DNA of 7,974 nt from Sedimentisphaerales bacterium (GCA_016932145.1 JAFGDI010000009.1:1-7974); one strand, 5' to 3'; shown: positions 1 through 6,226, counted from the stretch's first letter. Notes: generated by a model not told the origin, from the letters alone. Translations and numbers: made by a program.

Positions 1-302
1 CTAAGGCTTATCCGATGTTCATTGATTCGGTTCTGGCAGAAATGAACGGTACTATTGAAAATTATAAAGGCGATAAGTTGCCTCGTATAGTACAGAAGTG
101 CTATGATCTTGAAAATGAAACCGACCGCCAGAAGTTTATTTCCGGTGCGGTAAAGGAGATCACGGTGCCAGGTACAACCCGCAAGGTGAAGTATGACTCA
201 GAAAAGAGACTGGGTATTGCCCCGGCGGTACTTGATACCAGCAAGGCAGTCTCAATAGGCGCATTTGTGTTCGCTCTGGATCAGCTTGATAGCAGGGCGT
301 AA
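1..302 (+). CDS. C-terminal fragment of an unidentified protein
   Basis: This gene enters from the left edge already open. The reading frame runs from base 3 to a TAA at 300-302, giving about 99 visible residues, so the true start lies outside the window. The fragment is soluble and charged, with no membrane segment or signal visible. Its most distinctive part is the tail, with the motifs VPGTTRKVKYD and KRLGIAPAVLDTSKAVSIGA followed by a helix-like FVFALDQLD end. I do not recognise the family with confidence and assign no function. The tail has the look of a cytosolic metabolic enzyme, but this is only an impression. The stop is 33 nt before the GH125 start and no terminator lies between them, so the two genes are probably co-transcribed. 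That would make a role in sugar metabolism reasonable but unproven. Confidence 0.75.
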   Translation, partial: KAYPMFIDSVLAEMNGTIENYKGDKLPRIVQKCYDLENETDRQKFISGAVKEITVPGTTRKVKYDSEKRLGIAPAVLDTSKAVSIGAFVFALDQLDSRA

Positions 303-317
303 TTTTAACCCTTCATT

Positions 318-325
318 GGAAAGGA
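318..325 (+). promoter_or_regulatory. Ribosome binding site of the GH125 gene
   Basis: GGAAAGGA lies 10 nt upstream of the ATG at 336. It supports that start, which also begins directly with a signal peptide. Confidence 0.7.
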
Positions 326-335
326 ACAGAAGTAT

Positions 336-1748
336 ATGTTAAGAAAATTATTAGTTATGACATTTTCACTGTCATTGGCAGGCTCACTGTGTGCAGCTGA
401 GTTTGTCTCAAATCGTCCCGCTCCGGAAAAGCGTACCTTTGTAAGTGAGTCTGTAGAGGCCACGATCAAAGAAGTCAAAGCCGCGATAAAGGATCCAGAG
501 CTGGCCTGGATGTTTGAGAATTGTTATCCTAACACTCTGGATACGACAGTGGATTATGAAGTTATTGATGGCAAGCCAGACTCATTTATTATTACTGGCG
601 ATATTGATGCTATGTGGCTGCGTGATTCTACCGCTCAGGTATGGCCCTATATGCCCTTGATTACCAAGGATGCAAAGCTCAAAGATCTCGTTAAGGGTCT
701 GGTTAATCGTCAGATCAAATGTGTTAATCTTGACCCTTATGCTAATGCATTCTATAAGGATATGACTCGCGAGTCGCATTGGGCTTCAGATAAGCCATCA
801 CCGATCGATGGTGTGCATGAACGCAAATGGGAAATCGACTCACTTTGCTATGTTGTTCGGCTGGCTAATGAGTACTATAAGGTAACTGGCGATAAGGAGA
901 TTTTTGATGCCGATTTTGATAAGGCTATGCGTAATATCGTAAAGACCTTCCGTCAGGAGCAGCGAAAGGGTGGTTATCACGATACCCCGTATCGTTTTGC
1001 CCGTTCAACTGACCGTATGACCGATGCTCCGGTTCATGATGGTGTGGGAAATCCATTTAAGCCGGTAGGGCTTATAGCTTCATCATTCCGTCCTTCCGAC
1101 GATGCAACTATCCTTAGTTTCCTTATTCCCTCTAACATATTTGCTGTAATAAGTTTAGAGCAGATGGCTACATTTTATACCGATGTTTACGGTGATAAGG
1201 AATTTGCCAAAGAATGTCGTTCATTTGCTAAAGAGGTACAGGCGGCTATCGAGAAGTATGCAGTGGTTAAGCATATAAGTTACGGTAAAATATACGCTTA
1301 TGAAGTTGATGGTTATGGCAATGCCCTGTTTATGGACGATGCTAATGTGCCAAGTCTGCTTTCGCTGGCATATCTTGGTGCTCATAAGCCCGGTGATAGC
1401 CTGTACAAGCGTACCCGTAAATATTTGCTTAGCGAAGATAATCCCTGGTATTTCAAGGGTGAATTTGCCGAAGGAGCCGGCAGTCCGCACACTGGGCCAA
1501 AGACTATATGGCCTATGGGTATAATTCTGCGTGCTCTTACCAGTACAGACGCAAAGGAAATTGAGCTTTGTCTGCATATGCTGAAGGCTACTCATGCCGG
1601 GACTGGTTTTATGCATGAATCGTTCAATAAGGACAACCCAAAAGATTTCTCCAGAAGTTGGTTTGCCTGGGCTAATACCCTCTTTGGGGAGCTGATAATA
1701 AAAGTTTATCACGAATATCCGGAAATTCTCCAAAAAAATACTATATGA
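336..1748 (+). CDS. Secreted glycoside hydrolase family 125 exo-alpha-1,6-mannosidase
   Basis: This 470-aa protein matches GH125 (formerly DUF1237), metal-independent inverting enzymes that release terminal alpha-1,6-linked mannose from N-glycans or mannans. Residues 1-21 form a signal peptide (basic MLRKLL start, hydrophobic core, SLCA/A cleavage region), so it acts outside the cytoplasm. The cysteine in SLC does not fit a lipobox. Visible family blocks are ITGDIDAMWLRDSTAQVWPY (86-105), RKWEIDSLCYVVRLANEYY (163-181), FRPSDDATILSFLIPSN (251-267) and GFMHESFN (424-431), followed by SRSWFAWANTLFGEL. From memory, the Clostridium perfringens enzyme uses Asp220 as acid and Glu393 as base. Asp255 and Glu428 here both fit with the same offset of 35 residues, so both catalytic positions seem intact. 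Length is normal for the family plus a signal peptide. It follows the upstream gene closely and is separated from the next gene by a terminator-like hairpin. Family assignment is strong; the precise natural substrate is inferred. Confidence 0.93.
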   Translation: MLRKLLVMTFSLSLAGSLCAAEFVSNRPAPEKRTFVSESVEATIKEVKAAIKDPELAWMFENCYPNTLDTTVDYEVIDGKPDSFIITGDIDAMWLRDSTAQVWPYMPLITKDAKLKDLVKGLVNRQIKCVNLDPYANAFYKDMTRESHWASDKPSPIDGVHERKWEIDSLCYVVRLANEYYKVTGDKEIFDADFDKAMRNIVKTFRQEQRKGGYHDTPYRFARSTDRMTDAPVHDGVGNPFKPVGLIASSFRPSDDATILSFLIPSNIFAVISLEQMATFYTDVYGDKEFAKECRSFAKEVQAAIEKYAVVKHISYGKIYAYEVDGYGNALFMDDANVPSLLSLAYLGAHKPGDSLYKRTRKYLLSEDNPWYFKGEFAEGAGSPHTGPKTIWPMGIILRALTSTDAKEIELCLHMLKATHAGTGFMHESFNKDNPKDFSRSWFAWANTLFGELIIKVYHEYPEILQKNTI

Positions 1749-1773
1749 TTGGCATTTATAATTGAATAGAGCG

Positions 1774-1814
1774 AACATTGTCGGGACGGCATGACTGTTC
1801 CGACAATGTTTTTT
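1774..1814 (+). terminator. Intrinsic terminator after the GH125 gene
   Basis: A perfect 11-bp inverted repeat (AACATTGTCGG at 1774-1784, CCGACAATGTT at 1800-1810) can be extended by three pairs inward, one of them G-T. It leaves a 9-nt loop and runs into six T residues (1809-1814). It lies 25 nt after the GH125 stop. An alternative reading is a leader hairpin of the downstream gene, because a TATAAT sits just upstream at 1757-1762, but no convincing -35 accompanies it. Confidence 0.8.
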
Positions 1815-1868
1815 ATAAGGTTATAACGATGCGTAATTGTATTACAAAGAAACTAGAACAATGTACTT

Positions 1869-1873
1869 GGAGA
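1869..1873 (+). promoter_or_regulatory. Ribosome binding site that decides the start at 1883
   Basis: GGAGA ends 9 nt before the ATG at 1883. It abuts the in-frame ATG at 1874 and lies downstream of the in-frame ATG at 1829 and TTG at 1778, so only 1883 is correctly spaced. Confidence 0.65.
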
Positions 1874-1882
1874 ATGAAAGTA

Positions 1883-4498
1883 ATGAAGCGAACAATAAAG
1901 TCTTACATTACAGCCTTATTTATGGCACTACTGGTAGTACCAGTTTTGTCAAATTCAGCAACATCTGCTGATTTTAAGGCTGACAAAGCGTTTCGGCCAC
2001 CGGCAGTTCCACTGATCACCTGTGACCCGTATTTCAGCATATGGTCCTATAATGACAATCTTTATGAAGGTGCAACTCGTCATTGGACAGATGACCACAA
2101 TACTCTTAATTCTGTGGTAAGAGTAGATGGCAAGGCATACCGTATTATGGGAGCCGAGCCGGCAGATGCCCCCGTTCTGGAACAGAAGAGCCTTAAGGTG
2201 CTGCCGACCAAAACTATCTATAATTTTGCCGGTGCTGGCGTTAATGTTGAACTTACATTCTTGCAGGCGGCCCTTCCTGATGACATAGATCTGATGAGCC
2301 GGCCAGTGGTTTACGCCACCTGGAATGTCACCTCAACTGATGGCAAGGCTCATGATGTTTCAGTTTATGTTGATGCTGCTATGGATCTGGTAGTTCATGA
2401 ACGCAATCAGGCAGTTGTCTGGTCAAAGGCTGATATCAAGGGTATGACCACTCTTAAGGCTGGCACTAAGGACCAGAATGTCCTTCGCCGCAAGGGTGAC
2501 GGTGTTCGTATTGATTGGGGTTATTTCTATCTTTCTGCAAGTAATAAGCTCAAGCCTACTGCTGTTTTTGCCGCTGGTGATATGGTTCGCAAGAGCTTTG
2601 TTGACTCTGGTAAGATATCAACTGGAGCTGAGATATCTCAGCCTCGCAAGGTTGAAGATAATGCCCCGGTTATGGCTATGACCTTTGACCTTAAGGTTAA
2701 GGCCAAAGGCGATGCCAGTTGTCAGGCGATCTTCGCTTATGATGATATATATTCAGTTCTGTATTTTGGCCAGAACCTCAAAGGATACTGGGCTCGCAAT
2801 GGCAAGACAATAGATGATATCATTGTCGAGGCAGTAAAGGATTATAAGTCAATAGCTGCCCGCTGTGAGAAGTTTGATGTTGAGTTGCTGGAAGACTTAT
2901 ATAATGCCGGTGGTGTTGATTATCAGTTGCTTTGTTCATTGGCATATCGTCAGGCTCTGGCTGCCAACAAGATCGTTGCTGATGCCAAAGGCATGCCGCT
3001 GATGTTCAGTAAGGAAAATAACAGTAATGGCTGTATGGGTACAGTTGATGTATTTTATCCATTTGCCCCTCAGGTCTTATTGCTGAACAATACACTGGCT
3101 AAGGCCACAGTAGTTCCAATTCTTGAGTACTCTCGTTCAGAGCGTTGGCGTTTCCCATTTGCTCCGCATGATGTGGGCACTTATCCTCAGGCTATGGGGC
3201 AGGTCTATGGTGGCGGTGAACGGTCAGAAAGAGATCAGATGCCGGTTGAAGAATCAGGCAATATGATCATTCTTATGGCTGCAATAGCTCAGGCTGATAA
3301 CGATGTGGCCTTTATTAAAGAATATTGGGATATTCTGACCAAGTGGGCTGACTATCTCAAGAGCAAGGGTCTTGACCCGGAAAACCAGCTTTGTACCGAT
3401 GATTTCGCCGGACACATGGCTCATAATGTGAATCTGTCTGTTAAGGCTATCGTAGCACTGGGTGCTTATGCCAAGCTGGCTGATATGGTTGGCGATAAGG
3501 CTGCTGCTGAATCTTATCGTGAGACAGCCGAGCAGTATGTCAAGCAGTGGATCGATATGGCTGCTGATGGTGATCATTACAAGCTCGCTTTTGATAAGTC
3601 AGGCACCTGGAGCCAGAAGTATAATCTGGTTTGGGATCGTCTGCTGGACCTCAATCTGTTCCCAGATGAAGTAGCTCAGACAGAAATGGCCTACTACAAG
3701 AAGGTACAGAATACTTACGGCCTGCCGCTGGATAATCGCAGTCAGTACACCAAGCTCGACTGGATAGTATGGACAGCGTCTATTACTGGCGAAAAAGATG
3801 ATTTTGAAGCGTTGGTATCTCCGCTGATCAAGTTCCTGAACGATACACCAAATCGTTGTCCGATGACTGACTGGTATTGGACCCATAATGCCAGACACAG
3901 AGGCTTTAAGGCCCGTCCGGTAGTAGGTGGTGTTTTCATTCGCATGATGGATGATAAGAAGGTATGGTCAAAGTGGGTTAAGAAGGCCGATGTTGTTAAG
4001 GGCACCTGGGCTAAGCTGCCTAAGGCTCCCAAGATAATCAATGTTGTAGCCTCTTCTGCTGATGATGATGAAGCCCAGACCTGGTATTATACCTTCAAGA
4101 AGCCGACTGATAATTGGTTTGAAGTTGGTTTTGATGCCGCTGCTTCAGGCTGGAAGACCGGCAAGGCTGGTTTTGGTACCGATGGCACACCTGGTGCAAG
4201 TGTTCGCACAAAATGGGACAGCTCTGATATCTGGATCCAGCGTGAATTTGAGATCAGTGAAGTTCCCGCTGACCTGAAGTTATTTGTTCATCATGATGAA
4301 GATGCTCAGGTTTATGTTAATGGCGTTCTGGCCTGCGACCTGAAAGGATTCACAGGTTATTATGAGCCTGCGACTATAACCGCAGAGGCACTTAAGTCGA
4401 TCAAGCCCGGTAAGAATAAGATAGCGATTTATTGTCACCAGACTACTGGTGGTCAGTATATTGATGCCGGTTTTGTCAGGGTTATACCCCGCGACTGA
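1883..4498 (+). CDS. Secreted GtaA-like (DUF4964/DUF5127/DUF4965/DUF1793) protein with C-terminal jelly-roll-like domain
   Basis: The start at 1883 gives 871 aa beginning with a signal peptide (MKRTIK, hydrophobic 9-23, cleavage near residues 26-29), so the protein is exported. The frame is open back to a TTG at 1778, but that extension would translate the terminator hairpin and bury the signal. In order I see a DUF4964-like entry motif FRPPAVPLITCDPYFSIWS (37-55), a beta-rich DUF5127-like region (about 60-330), and a helical DUF4965/DUF1793-like core (about 335-700). The core contains MFSKENNSNGCMGTVDVFYP (374-393), FAPHDVGTYPQ (426-436), MPVEESGNMI (453-462), CTDDFAGHMAHNVNLSVKAI (504-523) and MTDWYWTHNARHRGFKARPV (661-680). 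Fungal relatives are called glutaminase A, but bacterial ones are widespread in glycan-degradation loci and their activity is mostly unproven. The core resembles six-hairpin glycosidases, and acidic residues in EESGN and TDDFAGH are candidate catalytic sites (inference). Residues about 730-871 form an added domain with IWIQREFEI and DEDAQVYVNGV, like the sugar-binding jelly-roll of GH2-type enzymes. Lysine is overwhelmingly AAG here. Confidence 0.85.
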   Translation: MKRTIKSYITALFMALLVVPVLSNSATSADFKADKAFRPPAVPLITCDPYFSIWSYNDNLYEGATRHWTDDHNTLNSVVRVDGKAYRIMGAEPADAPVLEQKSLKVLPTKTIYNFAGAGVNVELTFLQAALPDDIDLMSRPVVYATWNVTSTDGKAHDVSVYVDAAMDLVVHERNQAVVWSKADIKGMTTLKAGTKDQNVLRRKGDGVRIDWGYFYLSASNKLKPTAVFAAGDMVRKSFVDSGKISTGAEISQPRKVEDNAPVMAMTFDLKVKAKGDASCQAIFAYDDIYSVLYFGQNLKGYWARNGKTIDDIIVEAVKDYKSIAARCEKFDVELLEDLYNAGGVDYQLLCSLAYRQALAANKIVADAKGMPLMFSKENNSNGCMGTVDVFYPFAPQVLLLNNTLAKATVVPILEYSRSERWRFPFAPHDVGTYPQAMGQVYGGGERSERDQMPVEESGNMIILMAAIAQADNDVAFIKEYWDILTKWADYLKSKGLDPENQLCTDDFAGHMAHNVNLSVKAIVALGAYAKLADMVGDKAAAESYRETAEQYVKQWIDMAADGDHYKLAFDKSGTWSQKYNLVWDRLLDLNLFPDEVAQTEMAYYKKVQNTYGLPLDNRSQYTKLDWIVWTASITGEKDDFEALVSPLIKFLNDTPNRCPMTDWYWTHNARHRGFKARPVVGGVFIRMMDDKKVWSKWVKKADVVKGTWAKLPKAPKIINVVASSADDDEAQTWYYTFKKPTDNWFEVGFDAAASGWKTGKAGFGTDGTPGASVRTKWDSSDIWIQREFEISEVPADLKLFVHHDEDAQVYVNGVLACDLKGFTGYYEPATITAEALKSIKPGKNKIAIYCHQTTGGQYIDAGFVRVIPRD

Positions 4499-4508
4499 CC
4501 TGATAAAT

Positions 4509-4528
4509 AAACGATTTCAGAATCGTTT
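4509..4528 (+). repeat. Perfect 8-bp stem-loop after the GtaA-like gene
   Basis: AAACGATT and AATCGTTT flank the tetraloop TCAG. It lies 10 nt after the stop codon and is followed only by TTA. It may protect or process the transcript end together with the terminator just downstream; that role is inferred. Confidence 0.5.
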
Positions 4529-4541
4529 TAGGTAAATAAAG

Positions 4542-4577
4542 AAGATGCCGGGCTTTTATGTCTGGCATCTTTTTTTA
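4542..4577 (+). terminator. Intrinsic terminator of the GtaA-like gene
   Basis: AAGATGCC (4542-4549) pairs with GGCATCTT (4564-4571). The stem extends inward by about three more pairs including G-T, around a loop of roughly 8 nt. The right arm runs into an uninterrupted T-tract to 4577. It lies 43 nt after the stop codon. Confidence 0.88.
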
Positions 4578-4687
4578 TTTTGTTTGTGCACACCGTCGCG
4601 GTTTGCGTTTCGTTTGAGACGCATAATCATGCGTATCTACATTTATAGTGGACTGAGAACTTAATATTTCAGTTCTTAATCGTAATG
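4578..4687. other. Non-coding spacer between convergent terminators, with small hairpins
   Basis: No credible reading frame is present. The spacer holds a perfect 6-bp stem ACGCAT/ATGCGT with an AATC loop (4619-4634). It also holds a second stem, AGAACT (4656-4661) with AGTTCT (4671-4676), whose arms are identical to the inner arms of the purC terminator. I assign no function. Confidence 0.5.
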
Positions 4688-4737
4688 AAAAAAAAGCCTG
4701 ATCAGAACTAGCTTTTAATCAGTTCTGGCCAGGCTTT
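4688..4737 (-). terminator. Intrinsic terminator of purC
   Basis: Read on the minus strand, an 8-bp outer stem (AAAGCCTG 4693-4700 with CAGGCTTT 4730-4737) and a 7-bp inner stem (CAGAACT 4703-4709 with AGTTCTG 4721-4727) are separated by a 2x2 internal loop. They are followed by a run of eight T residues on that strand (A-run at 4688-4695). It lies 22 nt beyond the purC stop. On the plus strand the T-run is short, so termination there would be weak. Confidence 0.88.
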
Positions 4738-4759
4738 AATTGTAAATTGATTAAACAGC

Positions 4760-5653
4760 TCAGAATTTCTGGCCGCTGATAGCTTCATATGCCTCAATAT
4801 ATTTCAATCTGGTCTTTTCGATCACATCTGGCGGCAGTACCGGTCCGGGAGGCATTTTATTGAACTGAATGCTTTCCAGGTAGTTTCGTACAAATTGCTT
4901 ATCATAACTTTCCTGATCTCGGCCCGACTCATACTTATCAGCCGGCCAGAAGCGAGAAGAGTCTGGGGTAAGAACTTCATCAATGAGAATAATGTCATTA
5001 CCATCATAACCCCATTCAAATTTGGTGTCAGCTAGTATTATACCTCTTTGGGCAGCATAATCAGCCGCTTTATTGTAGATCTCTATGCTCTTGGCCGCTA
5101 CGAAATCCGCAGCTTCTTTGCCAATTATCTCAACTGCTTTTTCCGGACTGATATTTTCATCATGCAAACCCTGTTCTGCCTTGGTTGAAGGGGTGAACAA
5201 GGCTTGAGGGAGCTTATCGCACTGTTTGAGCCCCTGTGGCAGGACAATATCACAGACTGTACCTTTTTTCTGATATTCTTTCCAGCCAGAGCCAGTAATA
5301 TAACCGCGAACGATACATTCGACAGGTAAAACCTTAGTCTTTTTCACCAGCATACTGCGTCCGGCGAGCTGGTCAGCATAATTATTAAATGGAGCCGGGA
5401 ATTTACTTACATCAGCGGTTATAAGGTGGTTCTTCACCGTATCTTTAAGAAAGTCGAACCAGAAAAGAGATATCCGGGCCAGAACTGCACCTTTATCTGG
5501 CACGCCATTGGCCATTACGACATCAAATGCACTAATGCGGTCGGAAGCTACAAATAATAATTTGTCGCCCAGATCAAAAATATCACGAACTTTTCCGCGT
5601 TTAGCCACAAAGCCGGGAATTTCAGTATTGAGTATAACTTTTGATGATGCCAT
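4760..5653 (-). CDS. purC: Phosphoribosylaminoimidazole-succinocarboxamide synthase (SAICAR synthetase)
   Basis: PurC joins CAIR and L-aspartate using ATP to give SAICAR, a step of de novo purine synthesis in the cytoplasm. The 297-aa protein is the longer form (as in yeast Ade1) rather than the roughly 237-aa E. coli type. Visible blocks are the nucleotide-binding KRGKVRDIFDLGDKLLFVAS (18-37) with SDRISAFD (37-44), the signature VLPVECIVRGYITGSGW (108-124), FTPSTKAEQGLHDENIS (153-169), ILADTKFEWG (207-216), DEVLTPDSSRFWP (225-237) and QESYDKQFVRNYL (247-259). All expected blocks are present and the length is normal, so it should be functional. The ATG at 5653 has AAAGGAA 8 nt upstream. It has its own promoter candidate and terminator and no purine neighbours here, so it appears monocistronic. 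It is divergent from the ars operon with no evident functional link. Confidence 0.97.
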   Translation of the reverse strand: MASSKVILNTEIPGFVAKRGKVRDIFDLGDKLLFVASDRISAFDVVMANGVPDKGAVLARISLFWFDFLKDTVKNHLITADVSKFPAPFNNYADQLAGRSMLVKKTKVLPVECIVRGYITGSGWKEYQKKGTVCDIVLPQGLKQCDKLPQALFTPSTKAEQGLHDENISPEKAVEIIGKEAADFVAAKSIEIYNKAADYAAQRGIILADTKFEWGYDGNDIILIDEVLTPDSSRFWPADKYESGRDQESYDKQFVRNYLESIQFNKMPPGPVLPPDVIEKTRLKYIEAYEAISGQKF

Positions 5654-5661
5654 GTGTTACA

Positions 5662-5668
5662 TTCCTTT
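5662..5668 (-). promoter_or_regulatory. Ribosome binding site of purC
   Basis: On the minus strand AAAGGAA lies 8 nt before the ATG at 5653, supporting that start. Confidence 0.65.
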
Positions 5669-5702
5669 GTCTGTAAAAGTATGTGATGTATTTTTTTTGC
5701 AC

Positions 5703-5726
5703 TTTATCGGTCAGGATTTTATCGGT
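5703..5726 (-). repeat. Two direct 9-bp repeats over the purC promoter start region
   Basis: TTTATCGGT occurs at 5703-5711 and 5718-5726 (ACCGATAAA on the minus strand), 15 bp apart start to start. They overlap the putative purC -10 box and transcription start. They could be a binding site for a regulator, but this is inference. Confidence 0.45.
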
Positions 5727-5744
5727 ATTTTGTCTAAAAGTAAA
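5716..5744 (-). promoter_or_regulatory. Putative sigma70-type promoter of purC
   Basis: On the minus strand, TTTACT (5744-5739) and TAAAAT (5721-5716) are separated by 17 bp, matching the consensus at 4/6 and 5/6. This would give a leader of about 55 nt before the purC ATG. The match is moderate and in AT-rich DNA could be chance. Confidence 0.4.
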
Positions 5745-5790
5745 GTCTAATCGCTATTGCGTGTTTTTGTGAAATTAATCAGATCTTAAT

Positions 5791-5820
5791 TTGACATTAT
5801 GCTAAATGGGAGATTATAAT
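5791..5820 (+). promoter_or_regulatory. Perfect-consensus sigma70-type promoter of the ars operon
   Basis: TTGACA (5791-5796) and TATAAT (5815-5820) are both exact consensus hexamers with an 18-bp spacer. The start point would be near 5827, about 40 nt before the arsR ATG. A strong basal promoter is what one expects for an operon held off by a repressor. Confidence 0.85.
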
Positions 5821-5828
5821 TGATAGAT

Positions 5829-5840
5829 ATTTAGCTAAAT
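5829..5840 (+). promoter_or_regulatory. Candidate ArsR operator (12-bp palindrome)
   Basis: ATTTAGCTAAAT is a perfect palindrome centred at 5834/5835, immediately downstream of the ars -10 box and over the predicted start point. Its right half and the next base, GCTAAATG (5834-5841), recur exactly at 5801-5808 in the promoter spacer, 33 bp or about three helical turns upstream. ArsR-family repressors bind AT-rich dyads at such positions. Binding here is inferred. Confidence 0.55.
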
Positions 5841-5852
5841 GACGAAATGATT

Positions 5853-5860
5853 GAGGAGGA
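5853..5860 (+). promoter_or_regulatory. Strong ribosome binding site that decides the arsR start
   Basis: GAGGAGGA lies 7 nt before the ATG at 5868. It lies inside the reading frame if the earlier ATG at 5847 is used, and that ATG has no Shine-Dalgarno site of its own. Confidence 0.8.
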
Positions 5861-5867
5861 AATAGTA

Positions 5868-6215
5868 ATGATACTGGATAAGTTAAAGGCATTATCAGAC
5901 CTTAACCGGTTGCGTATAGTATGTGCGTTGCAGGGAGGCGAGTTGTGTGCCTGTCAGTTGATTGAACTGCTTGGTATAGCAGGAGCGACAGTGTCTCGTC
6001 ATGTAAAGCAGCTGGTTGATGCCGGGCTTGTAAATAGCCGCAAAGAAGGTAAGTGGGTTTATTATAGCTTAGTCCGTGGCAATGCAGATGATTGTTTAGT
6101 AGATCATATTTATCAACAGGCCAGGAACGATAGAATAGTTATCAGCGATATTAAAAGGCTCATAGCGATCAGGAAGTGTGATAAGAATATATTGTGTAAT
6201 AAAATGGGTAATTAA
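5868..6215 (+). CDS. arsR: ArsR-family arsenite-responsive transcriptional repressor
   Basis: This 115-aa winged-helix protein is the right size for ArsR/SmtB repressors, which bind the operon promoter as dimers and release it when As(III) or Sb(III) binds cysteine thiolates. Residues 1-20 match the family entry (LKALSDLNRLRIVCAL). GGELCACQL (23-31) is the ELCxC metal-binding motif with Cys27 and Cys29. The recognition helix follows (ATVSRHVKQLVDAGLV, 40-55), then the wing (RKEGKWVYYSL, 58-68). The third cysteine of the E. coli CxCxxC site is absent (Glu33 lies near that place), but Cys104 and Cys110 near the C-terminus could contribute. I start at 5868 because a strong Shine-Dalgarno precedes it; an ATG seven codons upstream has none. 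It is first in the arsR-arsC-acr3 operon and probably represses its own promoter through the palindrome just upstream. Close alternatives are repressors for other thiophilic metals, but the neighbours favour arsenic. Confidence 0.92.
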   Translation: MILDKLKALSDLNRLRIVCALQGGELCACQLIELLGIAGATVSRHVKQLVDAGLVNSRKEGKWVYYSLVRGNADDCLVDHIYQQARNDRIVISDIKRLIAIRKCDKNILCNKMGN

Positions 6216-6226
6216 ACCAGTTATTT

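Noticed and set aside
1221..1778. A 185-codon open frame on the minus strand
   Set aside because: It lies opposite the GH125 gene, whose catalytic motifs are in the other frame. Its translation has no recognisable domain and no ribosome binding site was evident.
1821..1827. TTATAAC as a -10 box for the GtaA-like gene
   Set aside because: The region 17 bp upstream reads TCCGAC and is part of the hairpin arm, a poor -35.
3254..4041. Several open frames of about 100 codons on the minus strand
   Set aside because: They are antisense to the conserved core of the GtaA-like gene and overlap one another. This is a by-product of its biased codon use.
336..4498. A novel multi-gene system formed by the glycan and arsenic genes together
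   Set aside because: Separate terminators, opposite orientation of purC between them and a complete stand-alone ars operon show independent units.
5508..5750. An 80-codon plus-strand frame across the purC start and its promoter
   Set aside because: It overlaps purC antisense, has no ribosome binding site and resembles no protein family.
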